Below are positions 36,836-46,023 of a DNA stretch of 64,000 nt, piece after piece. Source of the DNA: Streptomyces sp. CG 926 (GTDB lineage Bacteria; Actinomycetota; Actinomycetes; Streptomycetales; Streptomycetaceae); the NCBI RefSeq assembly GCF_003148825.1, contig NZ_QGGZ01000004.1, positions 434,001-498,000 of the forward strand. Reading direction: 5' to 3'. Numbering within the stretch: the first letter of the stretch is position 1; the number at the start of each line of letters is the position of its first letter. Below the pieces are notes generated by a model. The model made no database searches, was not told the origin of the DNA, and saw nothing but the letters and a program-made list of their open reading frames with translations. The position numbers were made by a program, and so were the translations under genes.

Positions 36836-37668
36836 CCGGCCCGACCATCGGCCACCTGCGAGTGAACGGCGCGACCCTGCGCTACGAGGTACGCGGCCAC
36901 GGCCCGCTCCTGCTGCTGATCCCCGGAGGGTCGGGCGGCGCGGCGTCCTTCGACGGCATCGCCGACGAGCTGGCCGCCGAGTACACGGTCGCGGCCTACG
37001 ATCCGCGCGGCCTGTCCCGGAGCCCGCTGGAGGACCCCGAGGCCGAGCAGACCGTGGCCGAGCACGCCGACGACGCCTTGCGGATCATCGACCTGCTGTC
37101 GCCCGGTGCGCCTGCCCGGGTGTTCGGCAGCAGCTCGGGCGCGATCGCCGCCCTGCACCTGCTCACCGTCCGTCCCGAACGCCTCGAACGCGTCGTGGCG
37201 CACGAGCCGCCGGTGGTGGAGGTTCTCCCGGACGCCCCCGACCACCGGGCGCTCCTCGTGCGGGTGCGGGAGACGCTCGACGGCCAGGGGCTGATGCCGG
37301 CGATGGCCGTGTTCGCCGCCGGCCTGCGGAAGGCCGGGGACACCCCGGGGCCGCCCGCCGAGGTCGTTCTTCCGCCCGAGGCGGCGGCGCGAGCCGAACG
37401 GACGATGGCCGACCTGCCGTACTTCGTCGGCCGTATCGTCCCCGCCTTCATGTCCTACGTCCCGGACGTCGACCGGCTGGAATCGCTGTCCGAGCGATTG
37501 GTGCTCGCCGGCGGGCAGGACTCCCGCGGCGAACTGCCGTACCGTCCGGCGGCTTTCCTGGCCGAGCGCCTGGGCACGGACCTGCGGCACTTCCCCGGCG
37601 GACACACCGGCCTGACGACGCACCCCGCCGCGTTCGGGGAGGTCCTGCGGAAGGCCTTTCGCGCGTAG
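36832..37668 (+). CDS. Alpha/beta hydrolase
   Basis: 278 residues. Oxyanion region LLIPGGSGG, nucleophile elbow FGSSSGAIAAL (Ser in G-S-S-S-G), acid region LVLAGGQDS and C-terminal His in FPGGHTGL. No lid signature that fixes substrate. Translationally coupled to the TetR gene. Confidence 0.88.
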   Translation: MTGPTIGHLRVNGATLRYEVRGHGPLLLLIPGGSGGAASFDGIADELAAEYTVAAYDPRGLSRSPLEDPEAEQTVAEHADDALRIIDLLSPGAPARVFGSSSGAIAALHLLTVRPERLERVVAHEPPVVEVLPDAPDHRALLVRVRETLDGQGLMPAMAVFAAGLRKAGDTPGPPAEVVLPPEAAARAERTMADLPYFVGRIVPAFMSYVPDVDRLESLSERLVLAGGQDSRGELPYRPAAFLAERLGTDLRHFPGGHTGLTTHPAAFGEVLRKAFRA

Positions 37669-37753
37669 GGCCCACCCCGTGCGCGCATCCGACCTACCGC
37701 CGGTCGGCGTACGCCTCGCTGCGCGCGGCCCGATGCATTTCTACGCTTGATGA

Positions 37754-38944
37754 ATGAGCATCAGATCCTCCGGGCGCAGAACCGGCGCGGGCGCGGCAGC
37801 TCTGGCCATCGGCGCGTCGGTCCTCCTCGTGCCGACCGCCGCGGGCACCACGCACGCCGAGCCGCTACCGCCGCGACCCGCCTCGTCCGTCGACGCATCC
37901 CTGTTGCACCGGTCCGGGACCCATGTCCGGGCGCGGCAGGGGGCGCCCGCACTGCCGGACGACGTGTCCGCCCTGTCCTGGCTGGTGGCGGACGTCGGTA
38001 CGGGCGCGGTGCTCGCGGCCCACGACGCACACCGCCGGCTGCCACCGGCCAGTACCCTCAAGACCCTCTTCGCCCTCACCGCCCTGCCCCACCTGCCCGG
38101 CTCGGGGCGGCACACGGTCACCGAGGCCGAGCTGGACGCGGTACCGGACGGGAGCAGCACGGTCGGGCTCTCCGCGGATCACACCTACCGGGTGGCCGAT
38201 CTGTGGCGGGGCGTCTTCCTCAGCTCGGGCAACGACGCCGTGCACGTATTGGCCGCGATGAACGGCGGCTGGGATGCCACGTCGGCGCAGATGCAGGCGA
38301 AGGCGCGCGCCTTGGGCGCGCGGGACACCACCGTGGTCTCCCCGGACGGCTTCGACGCTGAGGGCCAGGCCTCCTCGGCCTACGATCTTGCCGTCTTCGG
38401 CCGTACGGGCCTCGCCGACCCCGCCTTCGCCGAGTACGCGGCGACCGCCGACGCCCAATTCCCCGGCGGCACGCACGCCGACGGCAGTCCCACCTGGACG
38501 TACGGGATCGAGAACACCAACCGGCTGGTGACCGGTCAGGACGGGCTGGGCCGCTACCCGGGGATCATCGGGGTCAAGAACGGCTACACCTCCCAGGCGG
38601 GTTTCACGCTGATCGCGGCCGCCCGTCGGGACGGCCGTACCCTGCTGGCGACGGTGATGAACCCGCAGTGGGGCGGCGCGAACGCCGTGTACGAGGAGGC
38701 GCGGTCCCTGCTGGACTGGGGATTCGCCGCGGCGGGAAGGGTGGACCCGGTCGGGTCGCTGGCTCCCCCGGCGCCGCCCGCCGCCCCGCCCGCGGCACCG
38801 CCCGTCGTCGCCGCCGGCGCCGGCACCCCGGACCGGCTCCGCGTGGGTGCCCCGATGCTCTACGGCCTGTCGGCCGCCTTCCTCGCGGCGGTGGCGGCGC
38901 TGGCCGGGACAGCCGTCCTGCGAAGGCGCCGAAGCGAGCCCTGA
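37754..38944 (+). CDS. D-alanyl-D-alanine carboxypeptidase-type serine hydrolase (PBP, S11 family)
   Basis: 396 residues. Signal peptide (about 1-35, AAALAIGASVLLVPTAAGTTHA), penicillin-binding motifs STLK (SxxK), SGN (SxN) and KNG (in place of KTG), then a Pro/Ala linker and a C-terminal transmembrane anchor followed by RRRRSEP. It trims peptidoglycan stem peptides outside the membrane. The KNG variation is tolerated in some S11 members but makes exact activity uncertain. Confidence 0.88.
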   Translation: MSIRSSGRRTGAGAAALAIGASVLLVPTAAGTTHAEPLPPRPASSVDASLLHRSGTHVRARQGAPALPDDVSALSWLVADVGTGAVLAAHDAHRRLPPASTLKTLFALTALPHLPGSGRHTVTEAELDAVPDGSSTVGLSADHTYRVADLWRGVFLSSGNDAVHVLAAMNGGWDATSAQMQAKARALGARDTTVVSPDGFDAEGQASSAYDLAVFGRTGLADPAFAEYAATADAQFPGGTHADGSPTWTYGIENTNRLVTGQDGLGRYPGIIGVKNGYTSQAGFTLIAAARRDGRTLLATVMNPQWGGANAVYEEARSLLDWGFAAAGRVDPVGSLAPPAPPAAPPAAPPVVAAGAGTPDRLRVGAPMLYGLSAAFLAAVAALAGTAVLRRRRSEP

Positions 38945-39033
38945 CGCGGGGTCGCACGGCGCGTCCGGTCGACGCGCGAGGGGCTGGGTCCGGTGCCAGG
39001 CTGAGGCGGTACCGGACCCGCGAAAGGCATCCC

Positions 39034-39831
39034 ATGATCACCACTGACTTCGTCCCCGGCTCCCCCTGTTGGCTCGACCTCGGCGTGCCCGACGTCCGCG
39101 CGGCCGCGGCCTTCTACGGCGCCGTGCTCGGGTGGGACTTCGAGTCCATGGGCGAGGGGGAGGACATGGAAGGCGGGATGTTCCGGAAGGACGGAAAGGT
39201 CGTCGCCGGGCTCGGCAAGCTCACCGAGGAGGGCGCCCGCCCGGCCTGGATGATCTATCACAGCGTCACCGACGCGGACGCCACCACCCAGGCGGTGGAA
39301 CGCGCGGGCGGTACGGTCCGGGTGGCCCCCCGGGATCTCGACGAGTGGGGCCGGATGGCGCAGTACAGCGACCCCCTCGGGGGACAGTTCGCCGTCTGGC
39401 AGCCGGGCAGGAACAAGGGAGTCGAGCTGGTGGACGCGCCGGGCTCACTGTGCTGGACCGAGCTGTACACGACGGACGCCGCCGCCGCGAAGGAGTTCTA
39501 CGGCGGCGTCTTCGGCTGGCAGTTCGGCGACATGGCGCTGCCCGGCGGCGGGGGGACGTACGCCCTGATCACGCCCGCCGGACTCCCCGAGGAGCGGATG
39601 CACGGCGGCCTCATGGAGCTCCCCGCGGAGCACCTGTCCCTCGCGCACGGGCGACCGTACTGGCATCCGGTCTTCGCCGTCGCCGACTGCGATGCCGCGG
39701 TCGCCACCGTCACCGAGAACGGCGGGAGCGTACAGATGGGGCCCGAGGACGCGGAAGGCGTGGGCCGGCTCGCCGTCTGCCTCGATCCGGCGAACGCCGA
39801 CTTCGTGGTCCTCACGCCGGTCCGTGGCTGA
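39034..39831 (+). CDS. Two-domain VOC (glyoxalase/bleomycin-resistance fold) protein
   Basis: 265 residues, two tandem VOC domains (about 8-125 and 138-262), each starting with a CWxxL/E pattern (SPCWLDLGVPD; SLCWTELYTTD) and AAFYGAVLGWDF/KEFYGGVFGWQF. Similar to the CFP30B/27-kDa antigen group. Enzymatic role unknown. Transcribed alone. Confidence 0.87.
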   Translation: MITTDFVPGSPCWLDLGVPDVRAAAAFYGAVLGWDFESMGEGEDMEGGMFRKDGKVVAGLGKLTEEGARPAWMIYHSVTDADATTQAVERAGGTVRVAPRDLDEWGRMAQYSDPLGGQFAVWQPGRNKGVELVDAPGSLCWTELYTTDAAAAKEFYGGVFGWQFGDMALPGGGGTYALITPAGLPEERMHGGLMELPAEHLSLAHGRPYWHPVFAVADCDAAVATVTENGGSVQMGPEDAEGVGRLAVCLDPANADFVVLTPVRG

Positions 39832-39957
39832 ATCCGGACCGCACCGGTCGCGGCCGGCGAGCCTGGGCCGCGGCCCCGGCCCGGCCCTCGGCCGGAGGTG
39901 GCCGGGGACGGTGTACCGGAGTGGCGGCCTCGGGCCCGGGCAAGGCAGTCTGTAGTC

Positions 39958-41115
39958 ATGAGAGCGCCCTTGCGCTCGCCTCCTGGACCGCGAGCGGACG
40001 GCCACCACCAGGTGCTTTTCGTCTTGGCGGAGTGCGTGCCCTTCGCGATCGCCCTGCTGGTGCTCCTCGTCGAGTTCACACCCCTGCACATCCTCTACAC
40101 CGGCCCCCTGTTGGTCGCGACCCCCGCTCTGGCCGCCGTGACGATGGGCCCCAAGGGCACCCTCGCCGCGGCGGGGGTGGCCGTCGGTGTCAGCGTGACC
40201 ACCGCCAGCTACAACGGAGCCTGGGGAACCCAGCAGGTCTACACGAATTTCCTCGCCCTGTTCCTGGTCTCGGTGGCGAGCTTCATGACGAGCCGCTCCG
40301 CGCGCACCCGCACGGAGAACGAGCTCAACCAGGTCCGCCGGATCGCCACCGCCGCCCAGGAGGTCGTCCTGCGGCCGGTGCCGGACCGGCTGGGCTCCGT
40401 ACAGGCGGCCAGCATGTACCTGGCGGCCGAGACCGGCGCGCGGATCGGCGGCGACCTGTACGACGTGGTCCAGACCCGGTACGGGGTCCGGATGATCGTC
40501 GGGGACGTCCGGGGCAAGGGGCTGCCCGCCGTGCGGGCCGCCGCGATCGTGCTGGGCGCGTTCCGGGAGGCCGTGCACTACGAGGACGACCTGGTGGAGG
40601 TCGTCGACCGCTGCGAGGCGGCCCTGCTGCGGGATGCCGCCGTCTCGGGCGCCGGCGGTGCGGAGGCCGTGCTGGAGGGCTTCGTCACCGCGCTCGTGGC
40701 CCAGATCCCGGAAGGCCCGCACATCGAGGTGATCAACCGGGGCCATCCACCACCGCTGCTGCTGCGCGACGGCACGGTCCGGTCCCTGCTGCCCACCGCG
40801 CCCCTGCCGCCGCTCGGCCTGAAGGAATTCCTCAGCGGTCCTTCGGTACGGACGGACAGCTTTCCGTTCGCGCCGGGCGACCGGCTGCTCCTGTACACCG
40901 ACGGTGTCATCGAGGCCCGCGACCGCGACAAGACCTTCTTCGACCTGGCCGAGGCCATGGTGACCATGCGCGACCACACCCGGGAGGCGTTCTTGAAGGG
41001 CCTGCACCAGGCGTTGCTCCGCCACACCGAGAACCGCCTGGCCGACGACGCGGCGGTCGTCCTCGTCGACCGGTACCGGGACGAGGAGCCACCATCGGCC
41101 GAAGGCCCGACATAG
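39958..41115 (+). CDS. Membrane PP2C-type (SpoIIE-like) protein phosphatase
   Basis: 385 residues. Three or four N-terminal membrane helices (about 20-115), then a PP2C phosphatase domain (about 150-375) with metal ligands GGDLYDV, GDVRGKG, YTDGVIEARD and DDAAVVLV. Typical of Streptomyces phosphatases that control anti-sigma/anti-anti-sigma switches. It precedes a second phosphatase gene on the same strand and both may act on one partner-switching module. No strong ribosome-binding site. Confidence 0.88.
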   Translation: MRAPLRSPPGPRADGHHQVLFVLAECVPFAIALLVLLVEFTPLHILYTGPLLVATPALAAVTMGPKGTLAAAGVAVGVSVTTASYNGAWGTQQVYTNFLALFLVSVASFMTSRSARTRTENELNQVRRIATAAQEVVLRPVPDRLGSVQAASMYLAAETGARIGGDLYDVVQTRYGVRMIVGDVRGKGLPAVRAAAIVLGAFREAVHYEDDLVEVVDRCEAALLRDAAVSGAGGAEAVLEGFVTALVAQIPEGPHIEVINRGHPPPLLLRDGTVRSLLPTAPLPPLGLKEFLSGPSVRTDSFPFAPGDRLLLYTDGVIEARDRDKTFFDLAEAMVTMRDHTREAFLKGLHQALLRHTENRLADDAAVVLVDRYRDEEPPSAEGPT

Positions 41116-41211
41116 TACCCACGGCCGTGGACTCGCCCCGACGGTACAGAACGGGACAGCATGGAGGGAGGCCGGTCGGCGAGATGCCCTCGGGAGGAGG
41201 TGATATGCACA

Positions 41212-43644
41212 GTGACCAGCCATCGCTTCTCGTTCTGCGGGGCTGAGCTCGCCGCTGTCTACGTGATCGCCGACCAGGGCAGGGAACTGCACCTGGCCGA
41301 GCTGACCGGTAACCGCGGCGTCCTCTACGGGCTGCCGGCGATCCTCGCCGTGGCCGGCCATTCGCCCGCCGCCAACGCCTTCCGCTCCGGCCGCCCGCTG
41401 TGGCTGGCGCCCAAGGAGCTCGCCACGTTCATCGAGGAGGACCCCCACCACTTCCCCACCCGGGTGCGCAACAGTGCCCCCAACTCGCCGACCCGGATCT
41501 CGCTGGGCGCCCTGCCCCTGGGGTACGACGACATGGAGCTCGGGTGCCTGATCGTCGCCGGGCAGGCCGGGGAGCACGGCTTCAGCGCCGACGACCGCAG
41601 CCTGCTGGAGCTCTACGCCGACCAGGTGGCCACCGGACTCGAATCGGTCGCCGCCCGCTTCGCCGGCCGCAAGGCCCCGCAGTCCCATCTGGGCCAGTCG
41701 CTGGTGCCCGACCAGGGCGGCGCGTTCATCCTGGAACTGAGCACCGGCCGCATGGAGGCCCACGCGCACGTGCTGGAACTGCTCGGCCTGCCTCCCGATG
41801 AGTTCGACGGGCAGGTGGAGACCGTGCTGGCCTGCGCCGTCCCAGACGACATGCCCGCGCTGATGGCGATCGTGGAGCCGAACCGGCTGGCCGCCGGGGG
41901 CCAGCAGCTGGCCTTCCGGATCCGCCGGCCGAACGGCGAGCTGCGCTGGCTGGGGCTGCGGTGCCGCGTGGAGGCGGACTCCGACGGCACCCCGCGGCGC
42001 GTCCTGGGCGTGGTGGCCGACGCCACGTATCTGCGCCCCAGCGCCGACGAGGTCTCCCTCGTGCAGCGGCTGTCGGCGACCCTGGCGGGAGCGGCGACCA
42101 TCCGGGAGGTCAGCCGGCTGGTGGTCGCCGCCCTGCGCGAGCCGCTCGGCGCCTCCCGGGTGGCCGTCGGCGAACTGGAGCCGGAGCGGCTCATCGTCAC
42201 CGCCCTCGATCCCCCGGAGCCCGACGCCTGGCCCGAGGTCTGGCGCTCGGAGTGGCGGTCGGAGTGGCCCGACGTGGCGCTCAGCGACCTGCCCACCCTG
42301 CAGAGCGCCCTGCGCGGCGGCCATATGAGCCTGTGGCCGCCGGGCGCGGAGCTGGAGACCGGACTGCTGGGCGTCGGACCCGGTGGTCTCGCGGTGCTGC
42401 CGCTGCCCGCCGACGGCCGGATGGTCGGGGTGTGCCTGGTGGGGTGGGACACGGAGCACCGGTTCGGTCCGGAGGAGCGCTCGCTGCTGACCGCGACCGC
42501 GGGTCTGGTCGGGCAGGCGCTCGTACGCGCCCACGCCCTGGACGCGGGCCACGAACTCGCCACCATGCTCCAGCGCAGTCTGCTGCCCCGTAAGCTCCCG
42601 GAGCTGCCGGGCGGGATCGCGGTCGCCCGCTACCTGCCCGCGACGGCCGGGCTCGAGGTCGGCGGCGACTGGTACGACGTCATCCCGCTGCGTGACGGTC
42701 ATGTGGCCTTCGTCATCGGGGACGTACAGGGGCACAGCGCGGGTGCCGCCACCATCATGGGCCAGATGCGTACGGCGGTCAGGGCCTACGCGGTGGAGGG
42801 CCACCCGCCCGATGTGGTCGTCGCTCGGGCCAACCGGCTGCTCGTCGGCATGGAGACCGATCTCTTCGCCACCTGCGGGTATGTGGATCTGGACATGGAG
42901 GAGGGCATCGCCAGGGTCGTCCGGGCCGGCCATCTGCCGCCGATCCTGCGCCATCCCGACGGCGTCGCCGAGGAGATGACGGTCGAGGGCGGGCCTCCCC
43001 TGGGCGTGCTCGCGGAGGCCGAATTCCCCATGACCGAGGCGGGGTTGCTGCCCGGCACCCTGCTCGTCCTGCTGACGGACGGCATGGTCGAGTCGGCGAG
43101 ACTGCCGCTGGAGGAGGGCATGCGGCGGGTGTGCGATGTGGTCGCGGGGGCCGACCCGGTCGATGTCGGAGCGGTCGCCGACGAGTTGGTCGGCGGCGTG
43201 GGCCGTCGCGACGACGACGTGGCCTTGCTGTTGCTGCGCTACGACGGTCAGGGCGACCGGCCGAGGCGGAGCCACTGGACGGTGTGGCGGCTGCCCAACG
43301 CGGTCCTGCACGCGCGCCGCTTCACGGCCCGCACCCTGCGGTCCTGGGGAGTGGTGGATCAGCTCGACGAAGCCCTGCTGGTCGTGTCCGAGCTGGTCAC
43401 CAATGCCATCGCCCACACGCAGGGCGAGGTGGGCATGGATCTGACCCTGTCGGCGGACCGGCTGCGGATCGCCGTGAACGACGCGTCGCCGCGCAGCCCC
43501 GTCAAGCCGATCTGGGTGAGCTGGGAGTCGACCGGCGGCCGCGGGCTGCTCATCGTCGACGCGGTGACGACGGCCTGGGGCTCGGTGCCGCTCAGCGGCG
43601 GCAAGCAGGTGTGGGCCGAGATCCCCTGGCGCCGCGACGCCTGA
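41212..43644 (+). CDS. Multidomain GAF/PAS/PP2C phosphatase with C-terminal HATPase domain
   Basis: 810 residues: GAF-like (about 1-150), PAS-like (about 170-285), second GAF (about 290-460), PP2C (about 480-675; GGDWYDV, GDVQGHSAG, LTDGMVES) and an RsbW-type HATPase (about 690-805; NAIAHTQGE, GRGLLIVDAV). Combines anti-sigma kinase and phosphatase. The start is uncertain: the best Shine-Dalgarno (GGGAGGAGG, 41192-41200) points to an ATG at 41205 in another frame that stops after 13 codons, while this frame first offers GTG at 41212. A frameshift near 41240 would explain this. Confidence 0.85.
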   Translation: MTSHRFSFCGAELAAVYVIADQGRELHLAELTGNRGVLYGLPAILAVAGHSPAANAFRSGRPLWLAPKELATFIEEDPHHFPTRVRNSAPNSPTRISLGALPLGYDDMELGCLIVAGQAGEHGFSADDRSLLELYADQVATGLESVAARFAGRKAPQSHLGQSLVPDQGGAFILELSTGRMEAHAHVLELLGLPPDEFDGQVETVLACAVPDDMPALMAIVEPNRLAAGGQQLAFRIRRPNGELRWLGLRCRVEADSDGTPRRVLGVVADATYLRPSADEVSLVQRLSATLAGAATIREVSRLVVAALREPLGASRVAVGELEPERLIVTALDPPEPDAWPEVWRSEWRSEWPDVALSDLPTLQSALRGGHMSLWPPGAELETGLLGVGPGGLAVLPLPADGRMVGVCLVGWDTEHRFGPEERSLLTATAGLVGQALVRAHALDAGHELATMLQRSLLPRKLPELPGGIAVARYLPATAGLEVGGDWYDVIPLRDGHVAFVIGDVQGHSAGAATIMGQMRTAVRAYAVEGHPPDVVVARANRLLVGMETDLFATCGYVDLDMEEGIARVVRAGHLPPILRHPDGVAEEMTVEGGPPLGVLAEAEFPMTEAGLLPGTLLVLLTDGMVESARLPLEEGMRRVCDVVAGADPVDVGAVADELVGGVGRRDDDVALLLLRYDGQGDRPRRSHWTVWRLPNAVLHARRFTARTLRSWGVVDQLDEALLVVSELVTNAIAHTQGEVGMDLTLSADRLRIAVNDASPRSPVKPIWVSWESTGGRGLLIVDAVTTAWGSVPLSGGKQVWAEIPWRRDA

Positions 43645-43687
43645 CACGGTGGCGTGGACGGCCCAGGAGGCCTTCGACGCGGGTCGA

Positions 43688-44593
43688 TCAGTTGCCGGGC
43701 GGGAGGGTGAAGTCGGCGACGGTCGAGTCGAAGGCGGCGTACTCCTCGTAGCCGAGCACCTCGTAGAGCCGGGAGCGGGTGTGCATGCGGGGCAGCAGTG
43801 ACTCCTGGGTGCCCTCGGCGGCAAGGGTGCGCAGGCCGTCCTCGACCGCGCCCATGGCGAGGCGGAAGAAGGTGACGGGGTAGAGGGCGATGTTGTAGCC
43901 GAGGTTCTCCAGGGTGCGTGCGTCGAGGAGGCGGCTCTTGCCGAATTCCGTCATGTTCGCGAGGAGGGGGACGTCGAGGGCCCTGCGGAACGCCTCGAAC
44001 TCCGCTTCGTCCGCGAGGGCTTCGGGAAACACCGCGTCGGCGCCCGCGTCCACGTAGGCCTTGGCGCGGTCGATCGCGGCGGTGAGGCCTTCGACGGCGC
44101 GGGCGTCGGTGCGGGCCATGAGGAGGAAGTCGGGGTCGCGGCGGGCATCGACGGCGGCGCGGAGCCGGCGGCCCATCTCCTCGCGCGGTACGACGCTCTT
44201 GCCGTCGAGGTGGCCGCAGCGCTTGGGGTTGACCTGGTCCTCCAGGTGGAGGCCGGCCAGGCCCGCGTCCTCCATGAGCTGGACGGTGCGGGCGGCGTTC
44301 ATCGGCTCGCCGAAGCCGATGTCGGCGTCCACGAGGGCGGGCAGGTCGGTGACGCGCGTGAACTGCTGGGCGCGGGCGGCGATCTCGGTGGAGGTGGTCA
44401 GGCCGATGTCGGGCAGGCCCAGATCGGCGGCGAGCACGGCCCCTGAGAGGTAGACGGCGTCGAAACCCGCCTGCTGGACGAGCTTGGCCGAGTACGGGTT
44501 GATCGCGCCCGGGATCCTCAGCAGCCGCCCGGAGGCGAGCTGTTCCCGGAACGAACGGCGGCGGGACGCGGGGGTGGTGCGGGTGTGGAGCAT
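43688..44593 (-). CDS. prpB: Methylisocitrate lyase (PrpB, PEP mutase/isocitrate lyase family)
   Basis: 301 residues. Isocitrate lyase/PEP mutase barrel: [21 protein letters not shown] (metal-binding Asp), [19 protein letters not shown] (active-site KRCGH), and [12 protein letters not shown]. Cleaves methylisocitrate to pyruvate and succinate in propionate catabolism. The other prp genes are not adjacent. ATG at 44593; upstream is a minisatellite and an open frame, which I do not include. Confidence 0.9.
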   Translation of the reverse strand: MLHTRTTPASRRRSFREQLASGRLLRIPGAINPYSAKLVQQAGFDAVYLSGAVLAADLGLPDIGLTTSTEIAARAQQFTRVTDLPALVDADIGFGEPMNAARTVQLMEDAGLAGLHLEDQVNPKRCGHLDGKSVVPREEMGRRLRAAVDARRDPDFLLMARTDARAVEGLTAAIDRAKAYVDAGADAVFPEALADEAEFEAFRRALDVPLLANMTEFGKSRLLDARTLENLGYNIALYPVTFFRLAMGAVEDGLRTLAAEGTQESLLPRMHTRSRLYEVLGYEEYAAFDSTVADFTLPPGN

Positions 44594-44761
44594 CGGAACA
44601 GGCCCTTCGGGAGGCGGGCGTCGGCGGTGGCGAGCAGGTCGGCCGTGCCCGGCTCCGCCGGCCGGCCCGCGACCCGCGTGCGGAACGTACCGCCGCAGCC
44701 GGACCGGTCGAACGGGCGGGCTCCGGCGAGGTGCGCGGGGGCGACGCGCTCCGCGCGCGGA

Positions 44762-44959
44762 CGGTCGGCGCGGGGCGGGCGGTCCGCGCGGGGCAGGCGG
44801 TCCGCGCGGGGCAGGCGGTCCGCGCGGGGCAGGCGGTCCGCGCGGGGCGGGCAGTCGGCGCGGGGCAGGCGGTCCGCGCGGGGCGGGCAGTCGGCGCGGG
44901 GCAGGCGGTCGGCGCGGGGCGGGCGCTCCGGGCCGGGCAGGCGGTCGGCGCCGGGACGG
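44762..44959. repeat. 18-bp minisatellite, about 11 tandem copies
   Basis: Eleven imperfect tandem copies of an 18-bp unit, consensus CGGTCCGCGCGGGGCAGG, upstream of prpB. Because 18 is a multiple of 3, all six frames stay open, so the long ORFs over this stretch are artefacts. The surrounding 44594-45182 (589 bp) contains no other recognisable gene; it must hold the prpB promoter. Likely variable in copy number between strains. Confidence 0.85.
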
Positions 44960-45182
44960 ACACGGGCCCGAGGGACGATCACGGGGCTCCTCGCGGCGCG
45001 CGGTGGGGGCGTGGTCGAGGACGAGTCTTCCCCGCCGGGAGGGCCGGTGCGAGGACTCCACGCCGGGTGATCCGCCCCGTACACCTTCTCCCGGAGGTCA
45101 CCGTGGGCCCCGAAGGCCGCCCGCGACGGCGGCCGACAGCGCACGGTGACGGGCGACGGTCCCCGGTGAGGCGGCGCCCGGG

Positions 45183-45890
45183 CTACGCGGGCGGGCCGTC
45201 GGGCCCGCCCCGGCCGGCGCCGGCGACCCGGCGCCTGACCTGGTCCTCCTGCGCGAGACGCCGCAGCAGCTCGAACACCGGGGCGCAGATCGCGAAGACG
45301 ATGACGGCCCGCTCGGCCAGAGCCACCGGGTCGTCCAGGCCGGCCGCGCGCTCCAGGTCCAGCCGGGCCACGGATTCCGCGAGCTTCGCGTAGGCGGCGA
45401 GCTCGCCCGGGGCGTACTGGGCGTCCAGCCGGCGGAGCTCCTCCAGCGCCACCGTCAGCCCCTGCACGTGCGGTGAGGTGGTGGGTGCCTGCCAGTCCAG
45501 GTCCGCGAGGAGCTGGGCCACCTCGGCACCGGCGGTCACGTCGGCCGCGTCCTGCGCCTCCTCCTCCGCCTCCCCAGCGGTCTCCGCCTTCTGGCGCGCG
45601 GCGCCCTGGGCCGCCACCGGCACCGGGAGCGCGTAGCTGATCGCTCCGAGGGCGCTCTCGGAGCTGTGGGCCTGGTCGACGGCCCCGAGCACCTCACGGG
45701 TCGCGGCGATGGACAGGCCGCCGAGCGTGGTCAGCGCCTTGATCAGCCGCAGCCGCTGGGCGTGCTCCTCCCCGTACTCGGCCAGGGTCGCGGCCGTCGC
45801 CCGCCCCGCGGGCAGCAGTCCCTGCCGCAGGAAGTACTTGATGCTGGCGACGGGCACGCCGGTCCGCCGGCTGAGCTCCGAGATCTTCAT
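45183..45890 (-). CDS. MerR family transcriptional regulator
   Basis: 235 residues. N-terminal MerR helix-turn-helix ([28 protein letters not shown]) and coiled-coil, then a long helical effector region with an acidic stretch ([15 protein letters not shown]). I used the ATG at 45890, with AGGGAAG upstream, over a longer in-frame start. Divergent from a YhgE/Pip-type membrane gene across palindromic sites, and so its probable regulator. Confidence 0.9.
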   Translation of the reverse strand: MKISELSRRTGVPVASIKYFLRQGLLPAGRATAATLAEYGEEHAQRLRLIKALTTLGGLSIAATREVLGAVDQAHSSESALGAISYALPVPVAAQGAARQKAETAGEAEEEAQDAADVTAGAEVAQLLADLDWQAPTTSPHVQGLTVALEELRRLDAQYAPGELAAYAKLAESVARLDLERAAGLDDPVALAERAVIVFAICAPVFELLRRLAQEDQVRRRVAGAGRGGPDGPPA

Positions 45891-45918
45891 TGGGCTTCCC
45901 TGCTGGTCATGCGGTCCG

Positions 45919-45991
45919 GTATCCGGCATCGGCGATTGGACACCACAGCAAGATACTGCCACTATCCAGTGACTGGATACCATAAGTATCC
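45919..45991. promoter_or_regulatory. Overlapping palindromic operators in the MerR/DUF3533 promoter
   Basis: TATCCAGTGACTGGATA (45963-45979) is a perfect 8+1+8 palindrome. GGATACCATAAGTATCC (45975-45991) is a second perfect palindrome (6+5+6) overlapping it, and a further GTATCC half-site lies at 45919-45924. Placed between divergent genes, these are the likely MerR-protein binding sites. Confidence 0.82.
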
Positions 45992-46023
45992 AACCCTAGG
46001 AACGCAGCCGCACCGGAGAATCG

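Noticed and set aside
39445..43824. 1459-residue antisense frame over the VOC and phosphatase genes
   Set aside because: Opposes four good genes and has no domain; a GC-bias artefact.
44484..45149. Repeat proteins read from the 18-bp minisatellite in several frames
   Set aside because: A repeat unit divisible by three keeps all frames open; no ribosome-binding site or relatives support a protein.
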